Origin: Micrasema longulum
Lineage: Eukaryota; Arthropoda; Insecta; Trichoptera; Brachycentridae
Assembly (NCBI GenBank): GCA_022494885.1
Contig: JAGVSM010003431.1
Location: forward strand, 248,001-312,000
Direction: 5' to 3'
DNA length: 64,000 nt
Shown one piece after another: positions 33,741-45,090 of the stretch. Under the pieces are notes generated by a model. That model had not been told where the DNA came from, did not search any database, and was given only the letters and a program-made list of their open reading frames with translations. How positions within the stretch are numbered: the first letter of the stretch is position 1; each line of letters begins with the position of its first letter. Position numbers and translations under genes: made by a program.

Positions 33741-33949
33741 TTTTATATGAATAAGTGAATAAATAAATAGAGTGAACAATTTTCATTTATGTACATTCAC
33801 TCAAAATACATTAAGTAGGTACTTATAAAGCAGAGTTTCTTACTATCAAAGTACTACAGATGTAATCAAAATGACAATGATTTGTACTTAAATAACAGAC
33901 GTGATATTCAGATAGTCGAGAAATCAATTAACATTGAAGTAGAAGTAAC

Positions 33950-34255
33950 AATGATTAATGGTGGCTAAGGATCGTTTCGCACCCATATTCGATATTTTAG
34001 AAGGTGGTCCACAGCCGCTCAACCATCGATTGATAATTAGAGCGCGGCTTCCGAAATTCCACTTAATCTCATTGTTTGCAATATTCAGCATGGCTTTGAA
34101 AACGGCTTTCAATTATTTCAGCGTATTTCCTGACACAGGAAACAATTATCACCACCTACCGGCGAAGCGACTGAACAAAAAGCGCCCCTCGAAACGGCGT
34201 AATTATTTTCTTATTCCCGCAAATGAAATTATTATTCCCAGTCATGTAGTATAAT
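33950..34255. other. Island of higher GC, possible conserved noncoding element or exon
   Basis: Distinct composition (GGTGGTCCACAGCCGCTC, TAGAGCGCGGCTTCCGAAAT, CTACCGGCGAAGCGACTGAA) with a 98-codon frame on + (33958-34254) that ends at the island's edge. The protein is not recognisable and no clear splice sites bracket it. A regulatory element is equally possible. Confidence 0.3.
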
Positions 34256-35103
34256 GTACTATTTACGACTCGCCCCGAGTTGAGACTAAGCCTACCTTGT
34301 TTTGGTATTTAACTCACTAGATATCCTTTTATCCTCTTTCGAAAAAAAACAGTTTTATTTATTTGTTTTAAAGTTTTTTTTTTACACTACAGTTTTTTTA
34401 CCGCTAACTGAATTTAAATTATAAGTTATATTAATGTGTTTTACTACAATGTACCCAAAAAGATTAATTATTAATTTAAATTAATTACGAGTGTTTTTTT
34501 TTTACTTTGTACCAAATTGACATTACGAATTTCGTTAATGTGCTTTACAACAATGTTCCCAAAAAACGATTCATTTATTAATTTTATACATCGTATTAAT
34601 TGTTTAATGCAAAATTAAAAATATATATTTGTTATGTTTATGAAGAATATTCATACGAATGAAAGAGATGCCAATATCACAAAAAATATGTTTAGCACGA
34701 AAATAAAATTTATAACAAGGAAGACAGAGACGTTGTTCTGTGGCTGGTGTTTGTATGAAAGAGACAAAAAAAAAAAAAAAGTCCCATCAGTCGGTTTTTA
34801 GCAGTAAGCGGGAGTATACGCTAGTTCAATGAACGAGGTATTACGATTTTCAATTTATTTTGTTACAACAGGCCTATATTATATTTTTTTTTATACACTG
34901 AAGAACAAGAATGATTTAAAGTATGTGTCTATGTTTTTTTTCAAATATCTTAACTTTAGAATATCCTATCGTTTGCTTGTGGTAACACGATGTTACATCA
35001 CCGCGTGGAAGTGATTTTTTTAGCATGGCCTTTTAAAAAATAACGCTGTCTGAAACTTCGACAAAAAGATGAAAAAATAATAGTAGGTAAAATGCAGAAA
35101 AAA
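34256..35103. other. No recognised feature
   Basis: AT-rich noncoding sequence with a 15-bp A run near 34780. Confidence 0.4.
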
Positions 35104-35385
35104 ATTATTTTACGGTCTCGTGGTGCAATGGTCAGCACGTTGGCTTACCACGCAAGAGGTCACGGGTTCGGTTTCCGAAATGGTTGATATACAATATTTA
35201 TTTTAAAAGTGTTTTCACACTTTAATATTTAATAGTCCCTGAAATGGTATCTGAAGCGTAAGATTAATCATTTTACCTTCATGTGATAAAAAAATTATCA
35301 AGATACGCTGCGATTTGGTGTAACAATGCAATGCCCGATGCAACATTAGGTGCGGAAATAGAATGATGATGATGATGATTACGAA
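35104..35385 (+). repeat. tRNA-derived SINE, family A, full length
   Basis: The head, GGTCTCGTGGTGCAATGGTC and CAAGAGGTCACGGGTTCGG, has A-box and B-box in tRNA spacing. The body is uninterrupted (AAGTGTTTTCACACTTTAAT, CTGAAATGGTATCTGAAGCG, ATCAAGATACGCTGCGATTT). It ends in five ATG/GAT units. This copy serves as the reference for the interrupted one at 7283. Confidence 0.9.
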
Positions 35386-36390
35386 GCAAAGGTTCAATAT
35401 ATTTAAGGTTCAATATATATTTTAGTGGCAAGTTGTATAATTACAAAAATGTATAATTGGGTCTAATTATACGCATTTATAAATAAAATATTATGAAAAA
35501 CGTCAATACCGTCGGTACAATTTTTTTTTAACGCACATGACTAAAAAAACATAAACAAATTAGAATTACGTTTCATTTCCATATTTAATCTACCGTAAAT
35601 TGACCAAGAAGAAAAACATCTTCATTATTTCCTAAAATAAAACGTCAGACTTTTATTTAATATAATAGACATTATATTATCGTATAAACAACACATTATT
35701 CTGCCAAAGGTCGCACGACCTTGTTCTCACAAAGAAAATCCAAAAAACTATAAAAATATCGTAAATAAGCCTTACATCCTTAGATAAATATTTTCTTATT
35801 GTTTGCTTTGATAAATCATCCGAAGCCAAACTACGCCACCGACCGTGCCACCTGGATAATTTTTCATAAAAAATACAAATTTCCTTTTTTATGAGAAAAA
35901 TTACTATGTGTTCAATATTGTATAAGAATGAATTATTTACGCATTGTAGAATTATAAAGCAATAACGTAAGTGTTACTTTGAATAAAAGCATTTTATTTG
36001 TAAAAGACACGTATAAGTAGAAATCCGATTTGGTTAATTCATGTTTTGATATTCATAAACTTATAAAAAAAAAACAACCATGTAATATTATCATTAATCT
36101 GTTATCTGTGTTTAATGATGAATAGCGCACTGAATTTATAAACCAACGGAGTGAAAGTTTATAATATGTTTTATAATGTTAAGGTGATCAGTGATGCACC
36201 TCAGATTTTAAATGTTTTTGATTAAGACTCTTTGTTCAGAAAAAAGTTATGCATAAAACATTTTTTTTTGGTAAAATTAAAACTATGTCATGTTCCTATA
36301 AATTGCTGTTGAATTCTACTAATGTTTTTAAAAATCAATACTTCCTATTCTTCTACATGTTACAGCTCTAAGCAGGTACTAACAACTGGC
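35386..36390. other. No recognised gene
   Basis: AT-rich noncoding sequence. A weak trace of the 7085/21290 repeat lies at 35555-35600. Confidence 0.4.
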
Positions 36391-36576
36391 GGCCTACGTG
36401 GTGTAGTGGTCAAGACGCTAGAATCACGCACGGAAGGTTCCGGGTTCGATTCCCGGTGAGAACACAAAAAAATAAAAATGTGATTTTTCTCAAGCCTGGG
36501 TGCTCTGTGATGTAATTCACCACTGTAATTAGGCCTCCTGGCCTGTTGTGGTGCAAAAAAAAAATGTAAAAAAAAA
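36391..36576 (+). repeat. tRNA-derived SINE, family C
   Basis: A well-preserved tRNA-like head of about 72 bp (GGCCTACGTGGTGTAGTGGT, then TTCCGGGTTCGATTCCCGGT) has intact A-box and B-box. It is followed by a short tail region (CTCAAGCCTGGGTGCTCTGT, TTAGGCCTCCTGGCCTGTTG) and poly-A. Unlike families A and B it has no GAT tail, so it was probably mobilised by a different LINE. The head is too altered to be a functional tRNA. Confidence 0.8.
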
Positions 36577-36677
36577 AACTATAGAAAAACAAATGTAATT
36601 GTAAACAGTCATTAAATTTTAAATTTATAGCATTAACATACATTTTCAAGGTTCGTAGGTTTTCACGGCCTTCAGAA

Positions 36678-36857
36678 TATAGATAGTGTTTTTCTGGGTT
36701 ATTATGCCGTGTTTGTGGGCTTTGTATTGCCGACGTTTCGGAGCACATTGCAGTGTCCATCTTCAGGGCTGAAGATGGACACTGCAATGTGCTCCGAAAC
36801 GTCGGCAATACAAAGCCCACAAACACGGCATAATAACCCAGAAAAACACTATCTATA
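36678..36857. repeat. 180-bp near-perfect palindrome
   Basis: Two 89-bp arms (36678-36766 and 36769-36857) meet at a 2-base centre in CTTCAGGGCTGAAG. They are almost identical reverse complements. Each arm carries CTGAAGATGGA, a loop, TCCGAAACGTCGG, resembling hammerhead boxes CUGANGA and GAAAC with a GGA/TCC stem between them. The large frame 36410-36865 (-) across it is incidental. Confidence 0.9.
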
Positions 36858-37744
36858 ACATACATTTTTATATCCAGATAATTAAAACACGATGCGTCAG
36901 AGCCTGACCATGGAACTCAAGAGGAACATTCCTCACTGTAAACCTTTAAAAAACACTTTTTATTTTTTGTTATATGAAAATTGAGTAAATTCCTTATTAA
37001 TCAGACAAGTATCCCTTCCATAAAGCTAAGAAACAAAGAAAACGGTAAATACTGAATACTGAAATTGAAACTATAGAAACTGTAAATACAGTTTCCTCAA
37101 CCACATTCATCGTCATTTCATGTTTATGATATGGGTGATTTTCACAAAAAATGGCGCTAAATTATCCAACTATGTATATATATATATATATACTGTATCT
37201 TTATTAAGTTTACATGTCCAAGCTTTATTTCCCCATTAAAAAACAGCTTTTATTTTTAATCAATTAGGTTTTTGAAATACGCGTTTTTTAAAATTAACTT
37301 TAAAGTACAAATATTTGACCAATTCTGTTATTTGGTTGGCTGGAAGAAATTGCTTTAAGCAATAAGTCTACTAAAAGCACTTTCTCTGTGTACTTGAAAA
37401 TTTAAAAATACAACAATACTATCCCTCCATATATGTTAAGATATTGCAAAATAATAGTTGAAATTGTTTTTTTTTTGTTCTTTAAAATAAATTATTTATT
37501 TTCATCGATTGATATTAAAGCCATATTGTTTTTCTGCTACATATTTTAACTAAAAATAAACGAAATTGTGACTTTGAACGAAAATCGCACTCGCTTAGTA
37601 AAATCACGGTTTACGGTCGATTTAATAACAAACTGTCGGGCCAAGGAATAAATATTTAAGCCATAATTTATTTCATAGTCAATTAAAATAATAATTCAAG
37701 CAGCTTATCCGATGATGTCATCAGATTATAGATTGTCATAAATC
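36858..37744. other. Mostly unassigned; a shared fragment at 37133-37182
   Basis: GATTTTCACAAAAAATGGCG followed by CTAAATTATCCAACTATGTA is shared with 63131-63182, so it is a dispersed repeat fragment. It runs into a (TA)n tract. The rest is AT-rich with no gene. Confidence 0.45.
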
Positions 37745-37915
37745 TTTTTACAGGACTTCGAATATACCTAAATTATTGCAGACAAGTAATAGATTTGAGC
37801 TCCTCTGGCAGATAATCCAAATTGATTAATATTTAAACGTAGATAGAAAAACTTTTAAGGATAGGGATATAGAAATCCTGGTAGAAGTACAAGAAATTTA
37901 AGTATTTTATTATAA
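37745..37915 (+). repeat. FB-family repeat, very old copy
   Basis: ATTGCAGACAAGTAATAGAT, GAGCTCCTCTGGCAGAT, AATATTTAAACGTAGATAGA and GGATATAGAAATCCTGG follow the spacing of the FB unit start. High divergence makes the call tentative. Confidence 0.4.
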
Positions 37916-38179
37916 AGTGAAACTATTCAAAAATTTCTTACCTTTGTGGTTTATGTTTTATCTTATTTATTTATTTTTGAAACCAACAGTCATAGTAATA
38001 ACAATATATAAAGAATAACAACTAATAACAATACCAAGTATGGGTTTCCTTTAGGAACAAACATATTAAAAAACAAAACGTACAGTTTGCTAGGGGTGAA
38101 AGGAAATGGGATGGGAAAATAGGGAAGGAAGAGAAGAAGAAGAAATAATAAGTAAATATAAAACACTGAAAAAAGAAAT

Positions 38180-38400
38180 AAAAAAGTATTTAAATGTACA
38201 CATACAACATACATACATATACATACATAAAACACACACACATCCATATATATACATACATATATATATACACACATACATACACTTACATACATACACA
38301 TACATACATACATATAAAACATGAACATCCATATATATATACACATACATACACACATGAACATCTTCGCATACACTAATGCACATACTTTTGTGTACAT
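38180..38400. repeat. ACAT/TATA microsatellite tract
   Basis: Compound (ACAT)n, (CA)n and (TA)n repeats. All open frames here on both strands (37990-38400, 38090-38386, 38106-38324, 38194-38379) are Tyr/Ile/His/Cys-rich translations of the repeat and are not genes. Confidence 0.9.
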
Positions 38401-38799
38401 ATATGTAATTAAAAATAAAATAAGTAAAACGATAAAAAAACAGTGGCTAAAAATTTTGCTCTTATGACGTCTCTATCGCAATTTCAATATATTTTTTAAA
38501 AGAGTATTTTTTTTCGTTAAAAAGATCTATCGCGCTAAAATTGTTATCACATGACGAGCATACTCGATAAATGTATTCATTTTTACCCAGATTCATGTTA
38601 TTTTTTGACAAACGATTAATGTAATTTTATTGCAGAAGCCTTCTCTCATAAAATTACATTAAATGTTTTGATTGTAAAAAAAAATCAAAACGTTTGTAGA
38701 ATAAGTGTTCTTTTTATTTTTGCAAATTTGATATTTTTTTAGTACACTAATTTAGTAGAAATCGATCATGTCTTGAACATCAAACCGTAAAAACAAAAG

Positions 38800-39135
38800 A
38801 CAAGGAAATGCTCAGACTTCCATTTTCTCTTCTTTAAGATGGTTTCCCTCTCTGTTGTGACAAATTAAAACAAGAACACTTTGAAAGATTCCATTATAGT
38901 CAATCAAATACAATTGGTCAATACTTTTACATGGTAAATAGTTTCTCTTTGAAATAGTGAAGTAATACTCGTACAATCCCTCTTCTGCATATCGAAAAAT
39001 CAAAGAAATATAAATTTTCCAACATACGCAAAGTAGTAAATCTTGCGATGCAAATATAAACTTTGTAAATTATTAGACTTCTAAATATCCTTCTTAAAAC
39101 GGTTCTCTATCTCTATTGAAATATACACAAATCCA
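38800..39135 (-). repeat. FB-family remnants, old
   Basis: CTCAGACTTCCATTTTCTCT with TTTCCCTCTCTGTTGTGACA (38812-38868), and again TTAGACTTCTAAATATCC with GTTCTCTATCTCTATTGAAA (39070-39122), are reversed pieces of the FB unit. Two copies or one rearranged copy. Confidence 0.5.
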
Positions 39136-39749
39136 AGTAACACCACCATAATATTGATCGTTCGACTTAAGAATGATAAATGATAATATAAACATTTCAT
39201 TATAAGTTTTTCAATTTACAGAAGCGACGATAGAGGTAAATTAAAGGCTTCGGGTGGTTTTAAAAGTTACGCTTTAGTTTCTAAGATATGTTATAAAGCA
39301 TTTTACTTTGACTATACGTGGGTTTGTCTATATAACTGGTGAAGATCTGAAAACTGTTGGTTTAAACATTAACTGAACAACTAATCCATAATAATCCAAA
39401 TAGGTAGATTATTTAGACAACTCGCTTTCTGTGTCCTGATCTGTACTCTTACAAAATGAATAAATGATTGATCGAGATAGTAAAGGGTACTTCTTATTTT
39501 GCAAACACATTAAATATGTCCCATCAAGGTAATCTCAAACTATACAGAGAAACGTTGAAAAATAAATTAAGATGAATGACGGATTCGTTCACATTTACCG
39601 ACAAAGAACGTATATTTATTATTTTATCAATAATACAGTGCTGGAACTTTTTAGGCGTTGCCATAGGCTTCAGGCTCTATGGAAAAGAAAAGAAGCGAAG
39701 GAGTTTACATGTTTTCTTCGCACTAATAATGTTTTAATATAAATTCGAA
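39136..39749. other. No recognised feature
   Basis: AT-rich noncoding sequence. Confidence 0.4.
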
Positions 39750-40262
39750 AGAATATTAAGCTAACAATGCTTGAGTATGTCCAAATGTTTGCAGACTGGC
39801 TGGATTTCCTCCCTAGGGAGTTATTCATATTTAAATTTATTTCAACAGAGAGGGAAAACATTTTTGAGAAGGAAACATGGACGTCTAGGCATTTACAGGG
39901 CTTATGACCTGTCATTGGCTGGTTTAAGTGACCATTTTACTCACTGTATAACATTCACCATTCTGCCCATGTTTGAACATCCACATTTCCTTAACTCTTC
40001 CATCTGTTGACTTTTGTGAAGTAAAATAGCTGAAACCTTTATCACGTGGGTGAGATTCATCCGGCTGAACCAAATCACCTACTAGGCAACGCCTGAAAAC
40101 AAGTTTCCAATTTTTATACTTCTTCTTTTACCAGGTAGTAACTCAACAATGTTTGAGTATGTCCAAATGCTTGCAGACTGGCTGGATTTCCTTTCTAGGG
40201 AGTTGTTCACTTTTAAATTTATATCAACATAAACTGTTGAAATAAAATAGAATATTAAGCTA
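39750..40262 (+). repeat. FB-family repeat, tandem copy with 14-bp target duplication
   Basis: AGAATATTAAGCTA at 39750-39763 and 40249-40262 flanks the element. A full 382-bp unit (39764-40145) is followed directly by the start of a second unit (40146 onward, ACAATGTTTGAGTATGTCC). That second unit stops after ~85 bp and reverses into CTGTTGAAATAA. It is therefore a direct tandem with a minimal returning arm. The frame at 39670-39915 (-) and the one at 39771-40010 (+) are incidental. Confidence 0.85.
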
Positions 40263-40794
40263 GCTGATGTAATGCGTACATTATGTAAATGTTTCCAAGA
40301 TGTTAAGGGGTTTTGTTCAGTTGTTAGTTTTGTTTGTATTTTTTATTTTTTTTAATCTATTTTAATAGTATAATAATACATTTTTACAATTTAAAAAAAA
40401 AAATCACTTGTTATATTTTAACTTAAAGTAAAATCCCACCAAGCCACTTTCTGTAGCTTGTCGGTGATATATAATATGGTGTATAATTATATTTTCTTTA
40501 TTATATTACCTTTCTAACAATGATCCGGGGAGTATGGGGGCGCGGCGGTCCCAACCTTGAACTCACACTGCATTCCTTCGCCGTCATATATGGAGACACA
40601 AATAAAGTGACTGTGAGCATGTGAATTTGACTAATTACAAACTGACTGCAATGCAGAGAAATCTGAGTACATTGAATTGTCCAGAAGAACCATGTTTTTG
40701 TTAAAACGGTAAACCAAATATTGACATTAAATGTGGAAAACTAAAAAGATAGTCTTTTTGAATAAATATACAATTAATAAAACACTTTGTTTTT
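40263..40794. other. No recognised gene
   Basis: AT-rich with a GC-richer patch at 40525-40620 (ATGATCCGGGGAGTATGGGG, GCGCGGCGGTCCCAACC) that I cannot identify. Confidence 0.4.
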
Positions 40795-40870
40795 AGACTA
40801 CTTGAGTTTATTTCAAAGCCCTACTAGTTTCGAAAGACATAGTTCCTTCCATCTACAGGTATTATTATAA
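40795..40870 (-). repeat. Hammerhead-like motif, single copy
   Basis: On the minus strand: CCTGTAGATGGAAGGAAC, a loop, CTTTCGAAACTAGTAGGG and GCTTTGAAATAAAC. The boxes CTGTAGA and GAAAC with a potential GGAA/TTTC stem match the pattern at 2172, 36678 and 63610. Confidence 0.4.
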
Positions 40871-41494
40871 ACTAAACATAAATAAAAATAAACAAAATAA
40901 ATACACAAAATTGAAAATCTTGATACTGAGAGGGGTAGGAGGAGCTAATAAAAGAGGAAGGGATTTATATATTTATTTAAATCATAATATTTATTTATTT
41001 AAATCTTAAAGTAGGGCACACATATCATACATATTGTTATGTGTGTTCTAATAATAACATTGCAAATATATTTAATTTATAAATTGTTTATCACATATGT
41101 CTTGACCATTATTTAAAATTTTGATATGTTTTTTTCTTCATAAATATTTTTTTCCATTTCGTTATACTTTTTAATTGCTTTAAATAAAATTGAATTTTGG
41201 GACTTTGCCTTATATTGGTAATATTGTAAGCATATTTAGGGATTTTTAAATATAATATTATAAATTGATGTTTTTTTGGAATGAAAAGGTATTCATTATT
41301 TGGCTTTTACTTGTTATAGAATGAAGGAATTTGATTTGATATGATTCATAAGAATGGTTCGATTACATTTAGTGGTCTAAAAACAAAGTGTTTAATTATA
41401 TATATAGTCACGTAATTCCACAAAGTTAATGCCGAATCAATCAATAATATCCTTATGAATAGTTTCGGGAAAGGGCGGGCGCTGTCATAAACCA
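40871..41494. other. No recognised feature
   Basis: AT-rich noncoding sequence. Confidence 0.4.
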
Positions 41495-41585
41495 GTCATT
41501 GCGGGGTGGTGGGTCATATATCCTGTTAATGCCTAGACTTCTATATGCTCATCTGAAAGACGTTCTTCATCTCTGTTAAAGCATG
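41495..41585 (-). repeat. FB-family fragment, second subfamily
   Basis: GGGTCATATATCCTGTTAAT, GCCTAGACTTCTATATGCTC and GTTCTTCATCTCTGTTAAAG match the reversed arm of the copy at 16785-17345. Confidence 0.6.
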
Positions 41586-41734
41586 TTTTTTTTCGTTTAA
41601 GGGTAATTTGGAAAGCACGTTCCTTAGATATTAATTTCAGTTTATGTATGTTTTAATAGTAATCACCGTTACTTTACAGGTTAACCCTATAGAAAATATT
41701 GAAAACATAGACAAGTGAAACTGAGATAATAGCA

Positions 41735-42300
41735 CTGTTGTGAAAAGGGTGAATAATCTAATCTACACAACAGTTGGAATGTGTTTTATATTGACAAATG
41801 ATAAATAATGCATGCATTAGTTTTTATGTTTTTATACAAAAAAGATTTTGATTGTGTGTATGATACGATTGAATGGTTTTTAAAGTCTGGCTGACCACAC
41901 AACCTAAAATGTGCATTTCGCAGAAACTGCCAGCCTTAGTAAAACTCTGATGTGTGTTATGATAATATTATTTATGTTTATATTAAGGTGGTTTATTATA
42001 AAGAATTACTTAATTTTGTTTTTGTAATAACTCAAAAAATAATTGATTTTTATTTAAAAATAATTTTTGTTTTAATTTTTTTTTTTTTTTGTTGAAGTCT
42101 GGCTGACTACAAAACCTAAACTATGCACATTGCCGAAAACGGACAGATCTAATGTTGAATAAAAATTCATACAAACTCAGAATATATGAGGAAAAATTCA
42201 TTTTCATGACATTTTGGCATCATGGAATTTTCGAAAGGTGATTATTATATTTTTTGTATGAAAGCGGCCTTGCTGTTTTAAGCAAAACATAGGATTAACC
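41735..42300 (+). repeat. Unnamed interspersed repeat M, copy 1
   Basis: Its landmarks are GCACTGTTGTGAAAAGGG, AATCTACACAACAGTTGG, AAAGTCTGGCTGACCACACA, ACCTAAAATGTGCATTT, a second GAAGTCTGGCTGACTAC, AAAGGTGATTATTATA and GAAAGCGGCCTTGCTGTTTT. They recur in reverse order and complement at 58790-59490. An internal direct repeat of the GTCTGGCTGAC block is present in both. There is no coding sequence, and the class is unknown. Confidence 0.7.
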
Positions 42301-43279
42301 TTTCTAAACTTGATAACACCAAAATCTTATTTTTTCTAAATTATGGACTGGCTATTTTCTGCATATCTATGTTTACTTGTACAGAGAGAAATCAACAACC
42401 TTCCCCCGGAACATAGATAAGGATGTACAGTATGTACAAGGATATGATAATATAAGGATGTGGCAAAGTTGATTTGGGAACAAACAAGGAGTATATTCTC
42501 AAAAATAAAGCTCTGTTTTGGTCCCTCATTCAGTGGAAAGGCTATCACAGTTCTGGAAACTTCTCTCCGTTTCCTTTTGTCGCGTGATACTTTTGAGAGA
42601 AAAAATGTTTTTGTCTTTTGTCCTACGTTCGTCTTTGTGAGCCGTGGCGCGGGCTGCCTTAAAGAAAGACCATTCTAATATTTCTCGTAAAAAAGTTCAA
42701 AAGATTTCTGATACAAAATATTATGTATCTCTCTCTATTCACGGAGAAAATTGCTCTACTTCAGTGAGATTTCACCGACATCAAATTCTTATTGAGGAAT
42801 TTATACCACTATGTTTCTTAATACGAGTATTTGGATATCAAACATACATTTAATCTGAATAAACGTATTCACATAACTCAGAAAATAAGATTTTTGTAAA
42901 TTAATTTATATTTATACATTAATACTTCATAGAAATCGAGAGCGGTGTTAGTTGATTAATTTTTTAGTGGGTTTAAAGTCTTTTTTCCACATTATATACA
43001 ATTTGATAATATTGACACTCATGTTTTTTTTATTAAATACGAAAAAAAAGCAAAAATATTGTTAAAACTACCAATCTAAAATCATAAATAAGGAAATGTT
43101 CAAAGCCTTCTAAAATAGCTTTTTTAAATTGACGTAGTAAAAAATGTCATTATTATTTATATTTAACTGCAGTAAACTCACATTTAAAAGAAAAATTAAA
43201 AAACTATTACATGATAAAAATTATGTTCCTTTATAAAAAAAATATTTTTACATCAAAAATTTAAGATGTTTCTATTTAC
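42301..43279. other. No recognised gene; GC-richer part at 42380-42700
   Basis: The GC-richer part (GTTTTGGTCCCTCATTCAGT, GTTTCCTTTTGTCGCGTGAT, GTGAGCCGTGGCGCGGGC) carries frames on both strands (42336-42548 -, 42460-42678 and 42644-42853 +). I do not recognise any protein. It may be regulatory or an old coding fragment. Confidence 0.3.
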
Positions 43280-43575
43280 TCATATCAAACACACACTCAC
43301 CCTGTCCATAAACCTACTCTCACACTAATATATACTGACACAAATATTAACATACCTACCAAAACTACACTTCACTCACTTACTACGAATCCTCACACAC
43401 TAAAACTCGCACACATGCACTTCTATATGTATTAATAACTGAACTAGATTTTTATAATTGTATTTATGTGAAAAACTGATTTGGCTTCATTTCATATTTT
43501 ATTATAATGTTGTGTATATTTTTTTGTATTGTTGTTGTTTTTCTGAATAAACAAAAATAAAAAAAATATAAAAAT
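43280..43575 (+). repeat. Possible LINE 3' UTR
   Basis: C/A-rich sequence (CAAACACACACTCACCCTGT, CACTTCACTCACTTACTACG) leads into a T-rich part, then GAATAAACAAAAATAAAAAA. It resembles a 5'-truncated LINE 3' end. No protein sequence supports it. Confidence 0.3.
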
Positions 43576-44844
43576 AGTGTATCTTTTGAATAAAAATAAG
43601 TAAGTTTTAAAGAAAAATTAAAAGTTTTAAAATGAAACTTGTTTATAAATTTTCCACATCATAATTTTAAATAAAAACGGTAAACATACTTTGATTGAAG
43701 GTATATACTATACATAACTCTGTAAAGGTATAATTTCGTAATGTGGGCAAAGAATGTGCATTTTTTAAATGAAAAAGTAGTTCATTCTGAAGTCTGGTGA
43801 GCAAAACAACATTTATTTACATGTATGGGCGGATAGGCCTTATGGCATTTTTTCTTATCTACTCAAACCGTTAAGTTTGATAAAATTACAAGTATATAGA
43901 CATATTCTAGGTAATCTAATAATTTGTATTATACAGAATCTTATAATTTTATGCAAAATTTGAAACAAAAAATTTAACTAAAAATCTACACAATATTAAA
44001 GAGAGGAGAAGGGATGAGAAGGAAATATGATGAATTAGGTCGACAAATTAATAGAAAGTGTCAAGACCATCATTGATTGTAACCTCATTTTAAGTAGGTA
44101 CTGTGAGTCTTATTGGTTCTTGCCTAATAAAATTATCGGATTATCAAAACGTTTAAGAAGGTACACACATAATATGGAGTAATGTACAATTTTTCATAAC
44201 CAAATAATCAGTTCCTAAAGACATAACATGTTTGTAATAAAAAAGGATACTAAACTTCTGGCGGACGTTTCTACTCATAAAATATTTGCATCTGAGAAAA
44301 ACAGAATATTTCCTTTTACGGAAGAAAATTATTCGCTTCTACCCTAAATAAGTAGGTTCTTGATTTATGAGGGTGCCTTTGACACGTACATGATAAAGTA
44401 CATACATGTAACATCAAGAACGTATTTTACTAAGCAAACTCATACATTTCAACTCTAAAACGTACTGTTTACAAATTTTTAAGAGTAAAAATAACTCGAG
44501 TTATTTAAGGAGTTTTTATACCTTATAAGATAAAAAGATTTTCACTATTTGTATGACTGTAATTCATAAAAAAACTCATTTGAAAACTTACAAGTATATT
44601 GAAGATATGAGTGCCTAATTGACTTATGATTTCCACACATAATGTATCATCCAACTGGGGATAAAAAAGGATTGAGATAAAGTGAGAAAATATCTAATAC
44701 TTTATTTTAGAAAAGTATTTGAGTCTACGTAATAAAAAAAAATAACTGCTGATTTTTAGCAAAACTTTGAAAAATGAAGTAAATATTCATTCATTATATA
44801 TATATAATCATTTCTTTGTCATAGGCATGTTTAATTAATGTTAT
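43576..44844. other. No recognised feature
   Basis: AT-rich noncoding sequence. Confidence 0.45.
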
Positions 44845-45090
44845 AAATGCACCTAATGGTGTATAGGTAACTTTATTGGTACACCAATCGCAGCGTATCT
44901 TGTTTTTTTTTTTGTTACATGAAGGTAAGATGATCAGTCTAACGATTTAGGTAGCCGTCAACTATGAGATATTTTAGTGTGGAAATACCCTATTAAATAA
45001 ATATATCATAAAAACACTGTTGGGAATCGAACCCGAGACCTCTTGCATGGCAGGCAAATGCGTTGATCATTTCACCACGAGGCCGATAAA
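44845..45090 (-). repeat. tRNA-derived SINE, family A
   Basis: On the minus strand: TATCGGCCTCGTGGTGAAAT, CAAGAGGTCTCGGGTTCGAT (B-box), a body with TAAAATATCTCATAGTTGAC and GACTGATCATCTTACCTTCA, and the 3' end ATACGCTGCGATTGGTGTAC to ACACCATTAGGTG. The tail is lost. Confidence 0.85.

Noticed and set aside
35110..35180. Functional tRNA gene
   Set aside because: The tRNA-like sequences here and at 7283, 36391, 48183 and 58140 continue into SINE bodies and have mismatched stems; they are SINE heads.
36410..36865. 151-codon minus frame
   Set aside because: It crosses a SINE and a palindrome; its residues derive from those repeats.
37990..38400. 136-codon and 98-codon frames rich in Tyr, Met, Cys and Ile
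   Set aside because: They translate an ACAT/TA microsatellite and occur on both strands, so they are not genes.
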